Shown here piece by piece: positions 1 to 8,355 of a DNA stretch of 64,000 nt (its first letter is position 1; each line of letters begins with the position of its first letter). A program made the translations under genes and the position numbers. Under the pieces are notes generated by a model. The model was not told the origin of the DNA. It made no database searches and worked only from the letters and a program-made list of their open reading frames with translations. Source of the stretch: Bordetella genomosp. 9 (lineage in GTDB: Bacteria; Pseudomonadota; Gammaproteobacteria; Burkholderiales; Burkholderiaceae_B); assembly GCF_002261425.1 (NCBI RefSeq), contig NZ_NEVJ01000003.1:2294001-2358000 (forward strand), given 5' to 3'.

Positions 1-556
1 TGGCCTCGCTATCGTGGTTGAAGACCTTGCCGAACAGCTGCGATTTGTCGACCGGATAGCCGCTGCGGGTCAGCAGGGCCGCCAGGGCGGCGTGTTCGCG
101 CGGGGTCAGGAACAGCAGGGAGCCGTCCAGCGTGAAAGCGCGGCTTTCGCTGTCGTACGAGAGCGAACCGCATTGCAGGCGCGGATGCTGCCGCCCACGG
201 CTGCGCCGGACCAGCGCGGTCAGGCGCGCTTCCAGCTCTTCCAGCGCGAAGGGCTTGGTCAGGAAATCGTCGGCGCCCAGGTTCAAGCCGCGCACGCGAT
301 CCTGCAGGGCGCCCTGCGCGGTCAGCACCAGCACGGGCGTACGGTCGTCGCGGTTGCGCATTTCGCGCAGCACCACCAGGCCGTGCTTGTCGGGCAGGCG
401 CAGGTCCATGACGATGGCGTCATATTCGGTGCCCGCCATGAAGGCTTCGGCCGTGCGCGCGTCGGGCGCGTGATCCGGCACGAAGCCGCTCTGGGCCAGC
501 GCGCGCACCAGCCAGGACGCCATGTCCCTTTCGTCTTCAACCAGCAATATGCGCAT
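1..556 (-). CDS. OmpR-family response regulator (partial, N-terminal 185 residues)
   Basis: Reading leftwards from the ATG at 554-556 the protein begins [20 protein letters not shown] and continues to the window edge without a stop. The receiver domain is intact: acidic pair near residues 8-9, phospho-acceptor Asp in the VMDLRLPD motif, and the conserved Lys in LTKPF. After about residue 120 it runs into a winged-helix output domain ([17 protein letters not shown]), which marks the OmpR/PhoB family. The PmrA/QseB/TctD-like subgroup is possible. The C-terminus and any partner kinase lie outside the window. Its first 20 bases overlap the end of rppH on the same strand, so the two are probably co-transcribed, rppH first. 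The DNA signal it controls cannot be told from here. Confidence 0.88.
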   Translation of the reverse strand, partial: MRILLVEDERDMASWLVRALAQSGFVPDHAPDARTAEAFMAGTEYDAIVMDLRLPDKHGLVVLREMRNRDDRTPVLVLTAQGALQDRVRGLNLGADDFLTKPFALEELEARLTALVRRSRGRQHPRLQCGSLSYDSESRAFTLDGSLLFLTPREHAALAALLTRSGYPVDKSQLFGKVFNHDSEA

Positions 557-1109
557 GGCCGTCAGGCCCTCCCGCCAGATTCTCGGCCGCGCGCTGACCA
601 TGCACGCGTTGGCGCAGGTAGCGGGTTTCGTGATGCCGCCTGAACAAAATAGCCGAGAGCTCGTTCAGTGCCTGCGTGTAGACATCCCGCTTGAATTCGA
701 TGACGGCGTCCAGCGGAACCCAATACTGGCTCCAGCGCCATGCGTCGAATTCAGGATGCTGCGTGGCGCGCAGGCAGACGTCGCTGTCGCGCCCCACCAG
801 CCTGAGCAGGAACCAGATCTGCTTCTGACCTTTGTAATGGCCACGCCATTCCCGCCGGACGAAATGATCCGGGACGTTGTAGCGCAGCCAATCGCGTGTG
901 CGCCCCAAAATGCGGACATGCTCGGGCTTCAAGCCCACTTCTTCATGGAGTTCGCGATACATGGCCTGCACCGGGCTTTCGCCATACTTGATGCCGCCCT
1001 GCGGAAACTGCCAGGCATGTTCCCTGATCCGCTTGCCCCAAAAGACCTCGTTTCTGGTGTTGACGAGAATGATGCCGACATTGGGACGGTAGCCTTCGCG
1101 GTCCAGCAT
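537..1109 (-). CDS. rppH: RNA pyrophosphohydrolase (Nudix)
   Basis: RppH removes pyrophosphate from the 5' triphosphate end of mRNAs and so opens them to RNase E decay. The 190-residue protein starts [20 protein letters not shown]. It carries a full Nudix box at about residues 38-60: GGIKYGE, then REL, then HEEVGL. The RPNVGI start and WQFPQGG segment are typical of the beta-proteobacterial RppH/NudH group, as is the length. The gene is divergent from proS with 66 bases between the starts, a common neighbourhood in this order. The response regulator overlaps its 3' end. Assignment is firm. Dinucleoside polyphosphate hydrolysis is a known side activity of the family. Confidence 0.95.
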   Translation of the reverse strand: MLDREGYRPNVGIILVNTRNEVFWGKRIREHAWQFPQGGIKYGESPVQAMYRELHEEVGLKPEHVRILGRTRDWLRYNVPDHFVRREWRGHYKGQKQIWFLLRLVGRDSDVCLRATQHPEFDAWRWSQYWVPLDAVIEFKRDVYTQALNELSAILFRRHHETRYLRQRVHGQRAAENLAGGPDGHAHIAG

Positions 1110-1145
1110 GGGCCACCCCCACCAAATTCAATACAATTACGACTG

Positions 1146-1173
1146 ATTATACGTACCTGCCGCCTCCTGGAAA
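1146..1173 (-). promoter_or_regulatory. Sigma70-like promoter for rppH
   Basis: On the minus strand a perfect TATAAT (1151-1146) lies 16 bases downstream of TTTCCA (1173-1168), which matches four of six consensus -35 bases. Transcription would start near 1139, about 30 bases before the rppH ATG. This is by eye only. No equally good promoter was seen for proS in the same 66-base gap. Confidence 0.5.
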
Positions 1174-1175
1174 CC

Positions 1176-2909
1176 ATGCGCGCCTCCAACTACCACATCA
1201 ATACACTCAAAGAAGCGCCCGCCGAGGCCGAAATCGTCAGCCACCGCCTTATGACGCGGGCGGGCATGATCCGCAAGCTGGCAGGTGGGATTTATACCTA
1301 TATGCCGCTGGGGCTGAAGGTGATCCGCAAGATCGAGAAGATCGTGCGGGAAGAAATGAACGCCGCCGGCGCCATCGAGCTGCTGATGCCGGTGGTCCAG
1401 CCTGCCGAGCTCTGGCAGGAATCCGGCCGCTGGGTCCAGTATGGCCCCGAATTGCTGCGCATCAAGGACCGGCACGATCGGGACTTCGTGCTGCAGCCGA
1501 CGTCCGAAGAGGTCATCACCGACATCGCCCGCAACGAGATCCACAGCTGGCGCCAGCTGCCGGTGAACTTCTATCACATCCAGACCAAGTTCCGCGACGA
1601 GCGGCGGCCCCGCTTCGGGTTGATGCGCGGCCGCGAGTTCACGATGAAGGACGCGTACTCCTTCGACCGCGACGAAGCCGGCGCCCTGCGCAGCTACGAC
1701 GCCATGTACGAAGCCTATATGCGGATTTTCCAAAGGCTGGGTTTGGAATTCCGTGCCGTGGCCGCCGATACCGGCTCCATCGGCGGCAGCCGCAGCCATG
1801 AATTCCAGGTGATCGCCGACACCGGCGAGGACCTGCTGGTCTACAACCCGGACACCCAGTACGCCGCCAATATCGAACTGGCGGAAGCGGCGCCCTTGCT
1901 GGCCCAGCGCCAGGCGCCCGGCCGGGCGCTGGAAGCCGTGCCGACGCCCGGCGCGGCCAAGTGCGAGGAAGTCGCGGCGCAGTTGGGCATTCCGCTGGAA
2001 ACCACCGTCAAATCCATCGTGCTGGCGACCGAGCCGGAAGCCGGCCAGGTGCGCATCTGGCTGCTGATGCTGCGTGGCGACCACGTCCTGAACGAGATCA
2101 AGACGGCCAAGGTGCCCGGACTGGACCAAGGCTACCGCTTCGCGACCGAGGACGAGATCGTCGAGCATTTCGGCTGCAAACCCGGCTATCTTGGCCCTAT
2201 CCAGACGCAAAAGCCCGTCACGGTGGTGGCGGACCGCACCGTCGCGAATATGGGCGACTTCGTCTGCGGCGCCAACCGGGAAGGCTTCCATTACGTCGGC
2301 GCCAACTGGGGCCGCGACCTGCCCGAGCCGGCCCACGTGGCCGACCTGCGCAACGTGGTGGCAGGCGACCCGGCGCCGGACGGCAAGGGGACCCTGGCCA
2401 TCCAGCGCGGCATCGAGGTGGGCCATGTGTTCTACCTGGGCACCAAGTACTCGTCGGCGCTGAAGGCGACCTACCTGGACGAGACCGGCAAGCCGGCCTT
2501 GCTGGAGATGGGCTGCTACGGCATCGGGGTCACGCGCATCGCCGCGGCGGCCATCGAGCAGAACCACGACGAACGGGGCATCATCTGGCCGCGCGCCCTC
2601 GCCCCCTTCGAAGTGGTAATTTGTCCGGTGGGATGGGGTAAAAGTGAAACTGTTCGTAACACCGCCGTTGCACTCTACGAAGCCCTGCGCGAACGCGGCG
2701 TGGACGTCATTCTTGATGACCGTGATGCCCGGCCCGGCGTCATGTTCGCTGAATGGGAGCTGATAGGCGCTCCCCTGCGCGTAACAGTTGGAGAACGTGG
2801 GCTCAAGGACGGTGTGGTCGAATTGCAGGCCCGCCGCGAAGCCAGCGCCAGTACGGTGCCGGCTGACCAGGCGCTGGAGCAAGTACTGGCCAAGCTGGAA
2901 AACCTTTGA
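1176..2909 (+). CDS. proS: Prolyl-tRNA synthetase
   Basis: ProS charges tRNA-Pro with proline. The start is the ATG at 1176 ([20 protein letters not shown]), giving 577 residues, normal for the bacterial long form. The open frame runs much further upstream, but that part lies antisense to rppH. Class II landmarks are clear: motif 2 as [17 protein letters not shown] near residue 138 and motif 3 as YGIGVTR near residue 449. The insertion between them (about 240-390, with KSIVLA and GDHVLNEIK) is the YbaK-like editing domain that clears mischarged Ala-tRNA-Pro. The C-terminal part is the anticodon-binding domain. Its stop overlaps the TTG start of the thioesterase gene. Codons in 2610-2720 are less GC-rich than the rest of the gene. 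Confidence 0.97.
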   Translation: MRASNYHINTLKEAPAEAEIVSHRLMTRAGMIRKLAGGIYTYMPLGLKVIRKIEKIVREEMNAAGAIELLMPVVQPAELWQESGRWVQYGPELLRIKDRHDRDFVLQPTSEEVITDIARNEIHSWRQLPVNFYHIQTKFRDERRPRFGLMRGREFTMKDAYSFDRDEAGALRSYDAMYEAYMRIFQRLGLEFRAVAADTGSIGGSRSHEFQVIADTGEDLLVYNPDTQYAANIELAEAAPLLAQRQAPGRALEAVPTPGAAKCEEVAAQLGIPLETTVKSIVLATEPEAGQVRIWLLMLRGDHVLNEIKTAKVPGLDQGYRFATEDEIVEHFGCKPGYLGPIQTQKPVTVVADRTVANMGDFVCGANREGFHYVGANWGRDLPEPAHVADLRNVVAGDPAPDGKGTLAIQRGIEVGHVFYLGTKYSSALKATYLDETGKPALLEMGCYGIGVTRIAAAAIEQNHDERGIIWPRALAPFEVVICPVGWGKSETVRNTAVALYEALRERGVDVILDDRDARPGVMFAEWELIGAPLRVTVGERGLKDGVVELQARREASASTVPADQALEQVLAKLENL

Positions 2910-3340
2910 CCGCCCCGTCGTCCTCGCAGCAATCCCTGGAATCGACCCTGGACATCCGTGTGTATTACGAAGACACGGATGCCGGCGGCGTCGTTTTCTA
3001 CGCCAACTACCTGAAGTTCATGGAGCGCGGCCGGACCGAATGGCTGCGCGCGCTGGGCTTCGAACAAGCCAGCCTGGCGCAGGCGCAGGACAGGATGTTC
3101 GTGGTGGCCGGGCTGGACATGGTCTACCGCAAACCCGCCCGACTGGATGACATGCTTACCATACGTTCGCGTGTTACACGAGTCGGCCGGGCTTCGATAC
3201 ACTTCGCGCAGCGGGCGGAACGCAGCGGGGAACTGCTGGCCGAGGGCAACATCCAAGTGTGCTGCGTGGATGCGACCAGCCTCAGGCCCGCGGAACTGCC
3301 TCCGGGATTGCGCGCAACACTCGATTCTATTCAGGGATAA
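2906..3340 (+). CDS. ybgC: Tol-Pal-associated acyl-CoA thioesterase YbgC
   Basis: YbgC is a hotdog-fold thioesterase that heads most tol-pal operons and hydrolyses acyl-CoA, probably in envelope lipid metabolism. The 144-residue protein has the family signature [19 protein letters not shown] near residues 20-38, with the catalytic Asp region and the [11 protein letters not shown] helix. The chosen start is TTG at 2906, giving a TTGA overlap with the proS stop and thus translational coupling. No ATG lies nearby in frame before the conserved core. It is followed two bases later by tolQ. Function in Tol-Pal itself is not proven in any species I know of; the thioesterase fold is certain. Confidence 0.93.
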   Translation: MTAPSSSQQSLESTLDIRVYYEDTDAGGVVFYANYLKFMERGRTEWLRALGFEQASLAQAQDRMFVVAGLDMVYRKPARLDDMLTIRSRVTRVGRASIHFAQRAERSGELLAEGNIQVCCVDATSLRPAELPPGLRATLDSIQG

Positions 3341-3342
3341 AA

Positions 3343-4020
3343 ATGCAAGTCTCCAACGACCTGTCGTTGTTCGCACTGATCGCACATGCGAGCGTGCCGG
3401 TCCAATTGATCATGCTGCTGCTCCTGGGCATTTCCATCATGTCCTGGACGTACATCTTCGCCAAACGCCTGGCTATCAGAAGGGCCCACCAACAGACGCG
3501 CCGTTTCGAAGACGACTTCTGGTCCGGCGGCGACCTGTCCATGCTGCAGCAGGCGGTGGCCAACCGCCGTGCCGAACAAGGCGCCCTGGCGCGGATCTTC
3601 GACGCCGGGATGACGGAGTTCCTGAAAGCCCGCCGCGCCGCAGCCAGCGACGCCAACGCCGTCCTGGACGGCGCCCGCCGCGCCATGCGCGCCGCGTACC
3701 AGCGTGAAATGGACTCGCTGGAATCCCACCTGAACTTCCTGGCCTCGGCCGGCTCGGTCAGCCCGTACATCGGCCTGCTGGGAACGGTGTGGGGGATCAT
3801 GCACGCGTTCATCGGCCTGTCCAATATGCAGCAGGCGACCCTGGCCTCGGTCGCGCCCGGCATCGCCGAAGCCCTGATCGCCACCGCCATCGGCCTGTTC
3901 GCGGCCATCCCCGCGGTGGTGGCCTACAACCGCTTCACCAACGATATCGACCGGCTCTCCATCCGCTTCGACAGCTTCGTCGATGAGTTCCTGAACATTC
4001 TGCAACGGCAGGTGCGCTGA
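3343..4020 (+). CDS. tolQ: TolQ, inner-membrane proton channel subunit
   Basis: TolQ forms, with TolR, the proton-driven motor that energises TolA during outer-membrane constriction. The frame is open from 3259, but the ATG at 3343 (MQVSNDLSLFALIAHASVPV) gives the normal 225 residues and sits two bases after ybgC. Three membrane segments are visible: residues about 17-37 (LIMLLLLGISIMSWTYIFA), one near 130-150 (SPYIGLLGTVWGIMHAF) and one near 165-190 (GIAEALIATAIGLFAAIPAV). The last two carry the MotA/TolQ/ExbB conserved residues. The stop TGA overlaps the tolR ATG by one base. It could only be confused with ExbB, and the tol gene order excludes that. Confidence 0.97.
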   Translation: MQVSNDLSLFALIAHASVPVQLIMLLLLGISIMSWTYIFAKRLAIRRAHQQTRRFEDDFWSGGDLSMLQQAVANRRAEQGALARIFDAGMTEFLKARRAAASDANAVLDGARRAMRAAYQREMDSLESHLNFLASAGSVSPYIGLLGTVWGIMHAFIGLSNMQQATLASVAPGIAEALIATAIGLFAAIPAVVAYNRFTNDIDRLSIRFDSFVDEFLNILQRQVR

Positions 4021-4508
4021 TGTCCTCGGTACGCTCGGGCGGCCGTTCCAGCCGCCGCATGAAAGCCGACATCAACGTCGTTCCCTATATCGACGTGATG
4101 CTGGTCCTGCTGGTGATCTTCATGGTCACCGCTCCCTTGATCACGCCCGGACTGATCAACCTGCCTTCGGTGGGACAGGCGTCCGACGTCCCGGTCAAGC
4201 CGCTCGAAGTGCAGATCTCGGAAAACGGCGACATCGCGCTGCGCATGCGCGAGCCCGGCGCCAATCCGGAGAACATCGGCCGCTCGGAACTGGTCAGCCA
4301 GGTCCGCGCGCGCATCACCGCGGACACCCCGGTGGTGATCGCCGCCGACGGCAAGGTGCCGTATGAATCCGTCGTGAAAGTCATGGACGAACTGCGCACG
4401 AACGGCGTGACGCGCCTGGGCCTGCTGGTCGACCAGCAGTCGTCCACGGGTGCCGCCGCCGCGGCGGCGGGACAACCGCAGCAGCGGCCCGCCGCGACCA
4501 AGCGCTGA
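4020..4508 (+). CDS. tolR: TolR, motor subunit of the Tol-Pal system
   Basis: TolR is a single-pass inner-membrane protein that pairs with TolQ. The 162-residue product has a basic cytoplasmic head, one membrane helix at about residues 20-42 (NVVPYIDVMLVLLVIFMVT) with the protonatable Asp at residue 25, and a periplasmic ExbD/TolR domain (PVVIAADGKVPYESVVKVMD). After that domain there is a short Ala/Gln tail (residues about 145-162) not typical of the E. coli protein. The ATG overlaps the tolQ stop as TGATG. Coupled translation with TolQ is expected because the two form a fixed-ratio complex. Confidence 0.97.
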   Translation: MSSVRSGGRSSRRMKADINVVPYIDVMLVLLVIFMVTAPLITPGLINLPSVGQASDVPVKPLEVQISENGDIALRMREPGANPENIGRSELVSQVRARITADTPVVIAADGKVPYESVVKVMDELRTNGVTRLGLLVDQQSSTGAAAAAAGQPQQRPAATKR

Positions 4509-4532
4509 TCGGCGCCCTATCCACTTCATTCG

Positions 4533-5690
4533 ATGACGCCTCCTCTAATCAAGCACTCCAGCCGCGCGCCGGAAGCGCCGCCAGCGCAGGACAATCGGAA
4601 AGCATTCGGCCTGGCCGTGCTGGTCCACGCCATCCTGGTCCTGGTCCTGGTGCTCGGCGTGAACTGGCGCACGGAAAATCCAGGGCCTGTGCAGGTGCAG
4701 CTGTGGGCCAACGGCGATTCGCCGGTTTCGCCGCCGCCTACGCCCCAGCCGCAACCGCAGCCCACGCCCCAGCCGCAACCCACGCCGGAACCGCCGCCGC
4801 CCCCGCCGCAGCCCCAACCGGCACCACCGCCTCCCCCGCCGCAGCCGCAGGCCCAGCCCAAGCCGGACGACACGCCCGATCCCGAGATCGCGCTGCAGGA
4901 AGCGCGCAAGAAGAAAGAACAGGAAGAAAAGGAACGCCAGGCTGCCCTGGCCGAACAGGCACGCCTGGAAAAGGAACGCCAGCAGGCCGCGCTGGAAGAA
5001 AAGCAGCGCCTGGAGAAACAACGGCAGGATGCCGAAAAAGCCGCCGCGGCCAAGGCTGCGGCGGAAAAGGCGGCCGCCGACAAGGCCGCCGCCGAGAAAG
5101 CCGCGGCTGAAAAGGCTGCCGCGGACAAGGCGGCTGCTGAGAAAGCGGCTGCCGATAAGGCCGCCGCCGACAAGAAAGCCAAGGAAGACGCCGCCAAGAA
5201 GGCCGCGGCTGAAAAGGCTGCCGCTGACAAGGCGGCCGCCGAAAAAGCCGCCGCCGACAAAGCCGCGGCCGAAAAGGCTGCCGCCGAGAAGGCGGCAGCC
5301 GCCAAGAAGGCCGCCGCCGACCGCGCGCTGAAGGAAGCCTTCCGCAACGACGCCCTGGGCGCGGCCGGGATTCCCGGCGGCACCGCCGACCGCAACCAGG
5401 CGGGCGGCGGGCGCGACGATGGCTACGGCGCCAAGGTACGGGCCTGCATCCAGCCCGGCGTTTCGTATCCGACGCCCCCACGAGCCGGCTCGTCCAACCC
5501 CACCGTTCAATACCGGGTACAGTTGAACTCCAGCGGCGCCGTCACCTCGGTGAGCCTGACGTCGTCGTCCGGCAATACCGGCTTCGACCGCGCGGTGGAA
5601 ACCGGCATCCGCCGCTGCAACCCCTTCCCGAAACCTTCGACCGGAAGGTACGAATCGGTGATCGACGTTATTTACCGCATGTATGACTGA
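4533..5690 (+). CDS. tolA: TolA, periplasm-spanning protein
   Basis: TolA reaches from the inner membrane to Pal/TolB. The 385-residue protein has one membrane helix (about 24-43), a Pro/Gln-rich stretch (about 66-117), a long charged helix (118-268) ending in Ala/Lys/Glu/Asp repeats, and a globular C-terminal domain (about 296-385). That domain has two cysteines at residues 305 and 362, placed as in the conserved disulfide of domain III. The Pro-rich segment next to the membrane resembles the rigid spacer of TonB. TonB itself is ruled out by the Ala/Lys helix and by the tol context. It begins 24 bases after tolR with no obvious Shine-Dalgarno sequence. Confidence 0.95.
   Translation: MTPPLIKHSSRAPEAPPAQDNRKAFGLAVLVHAILVLVLVLGVNWRTENPGPVQVQLWANGDSPVSPPPTPQPQPQPTPQPQPTPEPPPPPPQPQPAPPPPPPQPQAQPKPDDTPDPEIALQEARKKKEQEEKERQAALAEQARLEKERQQAALEEKQRLEKQRQDAEKAAAAKAAAEKAAADKAAAEKAAAEKAAADKAAAEKAAADKAAADKKAKEDAAKKAAAEKAAADKAAAEKAAADKAAAEKAAAEKAAAAKKAAADRALKEAFRNDALGAAGIPGGTADRNQAGGGRDDGYGAKVRACIQPGVSYPTPPRAGSSNPTVQYRVQLNSSGAVTSVSLTSSSGNTGFDRAVETGIRRCNPFPKPSTGRYESVIDVIYRMYD
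5035..5325 (+). repeat. In-frame Ala-Lys-Ala-Glu/Asp repeat in tolA
   Basis: About 15 degenerate copies of a 15-base unit encode repeats such as KAAAE and KAAAD, forming the extended helix of TolA domain II. Synonymous changes (gcc/gcg/gct, aag/aaa) break up the DNA identity. The repeat is thus kept at protein level while still prone to slippage in whole-codon steps. Confidence 0.85.
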
Positions 5691-5706
5691 CAGGAGATTG
5701 CTTACC

Positions 5707-7020
5707 ATGACTCCAGCCCATCGCCGACCCTCGATCCAGGCTGCGCTGAGGACCTACGGTTTCGGCCTGTTGGTGTTGCTGGCAATCCTGCTGGCAGGCC
5801 GGCCGGCCCACGCCCAGTTGCGCGTGGACATTTCCGGAACGGGGGCGACCCAGTACCCCGTGGCCATCGCCGACTTCGCCGGCGACACCACAAGAGGCCA
5901 TGCGCTGGCCGAAGTCATCCGCGCCGACCTGAACCGCACCGGGCAGTTCCGCCTGATCGACGGCTCGAGCGCCGGACTGACGGTGGACAGCACCGTCAAC
6001 TATGACGATTGGCGCGGCAAGGGGGCCGATTTCCTGGCCTACGGCAGCATCAACCAGACGCCGGACGGCCGCTTCGATATCCGCTACCGCCTGGCCGACA
6101 CGGTCAAGCGCGGGCAACTGGATGGCGTGGCATTTTCAGGTTCCGAACAGGAACTGCGCCGCGTGGCGCACCAGATCGCCGACCGTATCTACGAAAAAAT
6201 TACGGGTGTGCGCGGGGTCTTCTCGACCCGGATCGCCTATGTCCTGAAACAGGGCAACACCTATGAGCTGCAGGTCGCCGACGCCGACGGGCAAAATCCC
6301 CAGGTGGCGCTGCGGTCGCGCGAGCCGATCATTTCGCCGCGCTGGTCGCCGGACGGTACGCGCCTGGCCTATGTGAGCTTCGAATCCGGCAAGCCGGTGG
6401 TCTATGTCCACACCCTGGCCACCAGCGCCCGCGTTCCGGTCGCCAACTACAAGGGCAACAACAGCGCGCCGGCCTGGTCGCCGGACGGCAGCATGCTGGC
6501 CATCGTGCTGACCCGGGACGGACTGTCGCAGATTTACACCATCAGCGCGGACGGCTCCAACCTGCGCCGCGTGACCCGCTCGCCCGGCATCGACACCGAG
6601 CCCACCTTCACGCCGGATGGCGGTTCCATCATCTTTACCAGCGACCGCAGCGGCGGCCCGCAGATTTACCAGGTGAGCATCGGGGGCGGAGAGCCCCGCC
6701 GGCTGACGTTTAATGGTGGTTACAACGTCTCACCGCGTATTTCGCCCGATGGTTCCACGCTCGTGTACGTTGCAAGACGAGACGGCGCGTTTCGTATCGC
6801 TTCGCTCAATTTGTCCAGCGGCACCGAGACTTTGCTGACTAATGGCAACGATGACCAATCTCCCAGTTTTGCGCCGAATGGAATGCAAGTACTATACGCG
6901 GCTATCCAAGGCGGACGTAACGTTCTTGCAGTGGTATCGAGCGACGGCCGCGTGCGGCAGACGCTTTCGGTACTGAACGGGCAGATCAACGAACCGACTT
7001 GGGGCCCATTTACCCGCTAA
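5707..7020 (+). CDS. tolB: TolB, periplasmic beta-propeller of Tol-Pal
   Basis: TolB is a periplasmic protein that binds Pal and TolA. The ATG at 5707 is chosen over an upstream ATG at 5683 (which overlaps tolA) because AGGAG lies ten bases before it and a signal peptide follows directly. The signal peptide has a hydrophobic core LLVLLAILLAG and cleaves after AHA near residue 36. The mature protein has an N-terminal TolB domain (DISGTGATQYPVAIADF) and six WD/PD40-like blades with SPDGTRLAYVS-type motifs to the end, 437 residues in all. Codons from about 6715 to the stop are clearly more A/T-rich (gtt, cgt, aat, ttg) than the first two thirds. Confidence 0.97.
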   Translation: MTPAHRRPSIQAALRTYGFGLLVLLAILLAGRPAHAQLRVDISGTGATQYPVAIADFAGDTTRGHALAEVIRADLNRTGQFRLIDGSSAGLTVDSTVNYDDWRGKGADFLAYGSINQTPDGRFDIRYRLADTVKRGQLDGVAFSGSEQELRRVAHQIADRIYEKITGVRGVFSTRIAYVLKQGNTYELQVADADGQNPQVALRSREPIISPRWSPDGTRLAYVSFESGKPVVYVHTLATSARVPVANYKGNNSAPAWSPDGSMLAIVLTRDGLSQIYTISADGSNLRRVTRSPGIDTEPTFTPDGGSIIFTSDRSGGPQIYQVSIGGGEPRRLTFNGGYNVSPRISPDGSTLVYVARRDGAFRIASLNLSSGTETLLTNGNDDQSPSFAPNGMQVLYAAIQGGRNVLAVVSSDGRVRQTLSVLNGQINEPTWGPFTR

Positions 7021-7054
7021 CACGTGTGACTCACTTATCAACAAAGGAACCATC

Positions 7055-7552
7055 ATGAAGTCGCGCATTGCCAAAAGCCTAACCGTTGCAGCGCTCGTAG
7101 CAACTCTGGCCGCTTGCAGCTCCGTCCCCCTGGATGACAAGGGAGGCCAGGGCTCTGGCTCGGCGGGCACCGCCAGCGGCGGCTCGGGTCCGGTCATGGA
7201 CCCGTTCAACCCCTCCAGCCCCCTTGCTCAGCAAAAGAGCGTGTTCTTCGACTTTGACAGCTACACCGTCAGCGACCAGTACAAGCAGCTGGTGCAGATG
7301 CACTCCGGCTACCTGACCAGCCATACGACGCAGCGCGTCCGCATCGAGGGTAATACCGACCCCCGCGGCAGCTCGGAGTACAACCTGGCGCTGGGTACCC
7401 GCCGCGGTAACGCCGTGGCCGACCTGATGAAGCTGAACGGCGTCAACGCCGGCCAGATCGAAGTCATCAGCTTCGGCAAGGAACACGCCACGGGTACGGA
7501 CGAAGCCAGCTACGCCCAGGATCGCCGCGCGGACATCAACTACCAGCGTTGA
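7055..7552 (+). CDS. pal: Pal, peptidoglycan-associated lipoprotein
   Basis: Pal anchors the outer membrane to peptidoglycan and is the outer partner of TolB/TolA. The 165-residue protein has a lipoprotein signal with lipobox LAAC, so the lipidated Cys is residue 21. A Gly/Ser-rich linker follows, then an OmpA-like peptidoglycan-binding domain (about 57-165) with VFFDFDSYTV, IEGNTDPRGSSEYNLALG and the RRADINY end. The start at 7055 follows an AAGGA site. It lies 34 bases after tolB. A rho-independent terminator follows at 7603-7645, so pal may be the end of the main tol transcript. Confidence 0.97.
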   Translation: MKSRIAKSLTVAALVATLAACSSVPLDDKGGQGSGSAGTASGGSGPVMDPFNPSSPLAQQKSVFFDFDSYTVSDQYKQLVQMHSGYLTSHTTQRVRIEGNTDPRGSSEYNLALGTRRGNAVADLMKLNGVNAGQIEVISFGKEHATGTDEASYAQDRRADINYQR

Positions 7553-7602
7553 TTCCAACGGCTGATTCGTCAGCTGTCCAAGGCTGATATTCTTGCCTTA
7601 CA

Positions 7603-7645
7603 ACATGCGTCGGGATGGTCGAATGGCCGCCCGGCGCATGTTTTT
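7603..7645 (+). terminator. Rho-independent terminator between pal and cpoB
   Basis: A 12-base stem (7603-7614 with 7630-7641, one G-U pair) and a 15-base loop are followed directly by five T (7641-7645). It stands 21 bases before the cpoB ATG, so it either ends the tol-pal message or attenuates cpoB. Confidence 0.75.
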
Positions 7646-7665
7646 ATCTTGACCCAGGAATTCTC

Positions 7666-8352
7666 ATGAACGACCGAGTCCCGTCTTTGCGTATCCTGGT
7701 GGCCTCCGCCGGCTTGGCTTTCGCCGCCCTGTCCTCTCCCGCCCATGCGTTCGCGGACGACGACGCGCGCAATGCGATCCTGGACCTGCGCAAGCAGATC
7801 CAGCAGATGAAGCAGATCAATGACAATTCACGCATGCAGCTGGCGGACCAGATCCAATCGCTGCAGCAGCAGGTGACCGAGCTGCGCAACCAGATCGAGC
7901 AGGCCACGCACCAGGCCGTGCCGCGCGCGCCCGCCAATGGCAGCCAGTCCGATACGGGCGGGGCGACCGCCGGCGACCCGCAGGAACAATCCACATACGA
8001 CGGCGCCATCGACCGCTTCCGCAACGGCCAGTACAAGGAAGCCGCCGAAGCGCTGACCGCCTTCCTGGCGCTGTACCCCAACAGCCAGCTGGCGCCCACC
8101 GCGCAGTTCTACCTGGGCAGCAGCCGCTACGCGACCAAGGACTACAAGGGCGCGATCGACCAGCTGAACACCATGGTCAAGAACGCGCCCGACAATGCGC
8201 GCGCGCCCGACGCGCTGCTGGTCATCGCCGGCAGCCAGATCGAGATGAACAACCGCGCCGGCGCCAAGTCCACCTTGCAGCGCATCGTCAAGGACTACCC
8301 CAATACGCAGGCCGCCGACACGGCGAAGAACCGCCTGCAGCTGCTGCAATAA
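7666..8352 (+). CDS. cpoB: CpoB (YbgF), periplasmic coordinator of Tol-Pal and PBP1b
   Basis: CpoB links cell-wall synthesis to outer-membrane constriction. The start chosen is ATG 7666 with AGGA seven bases upstream; the frame is open from 7615, but that part forms the terminator stem. A signal peptide (SAGLAFAALSSPAHAFA, cleavage near residue 28-30) leads to an N-terminal coiled coil (about 35-85, LRKQIQQMKQIND) that trimerises the protein. A Gly/Ala/Thr linker and a C-terminal TPR domain (about 115-228, repeats beginning YDGAIDRF, PTAQFYLGSSRY and PDALLVIAGSQI) follow. Length 228 is normal. The GTG of the ABC permease follows after three bases, an uncommon downstream neighbour. Confidence 0.93.
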   Translation: MNDRVPSLRILVASAGLAFAALSSPAHAFADDDARNAILDLRKQIQQMKQINDNSRMQLADQIQSLQQQVTELRNQIEQATHQAVPRAPANGSQSDTGGATAGDPQEQSTYDGAIDRFRNGQYKEAAEALTAFLALYPNSQLAPTAQFYLGSSRYATKDYKGAIDQLNTMVKNAPDNARAPDALLVIAGSQIEMNNRAGAKSTLQRIVKDYPNTQAADTAKNRLQLLQ

Positions 8353-8355
8353 GGC

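Noticed and set aside
5035-5325. CRISPR-like regular repeats
   Set aside because: The repeats are in frame, have no spacers and encode the Ala/Lys helix of TolA.
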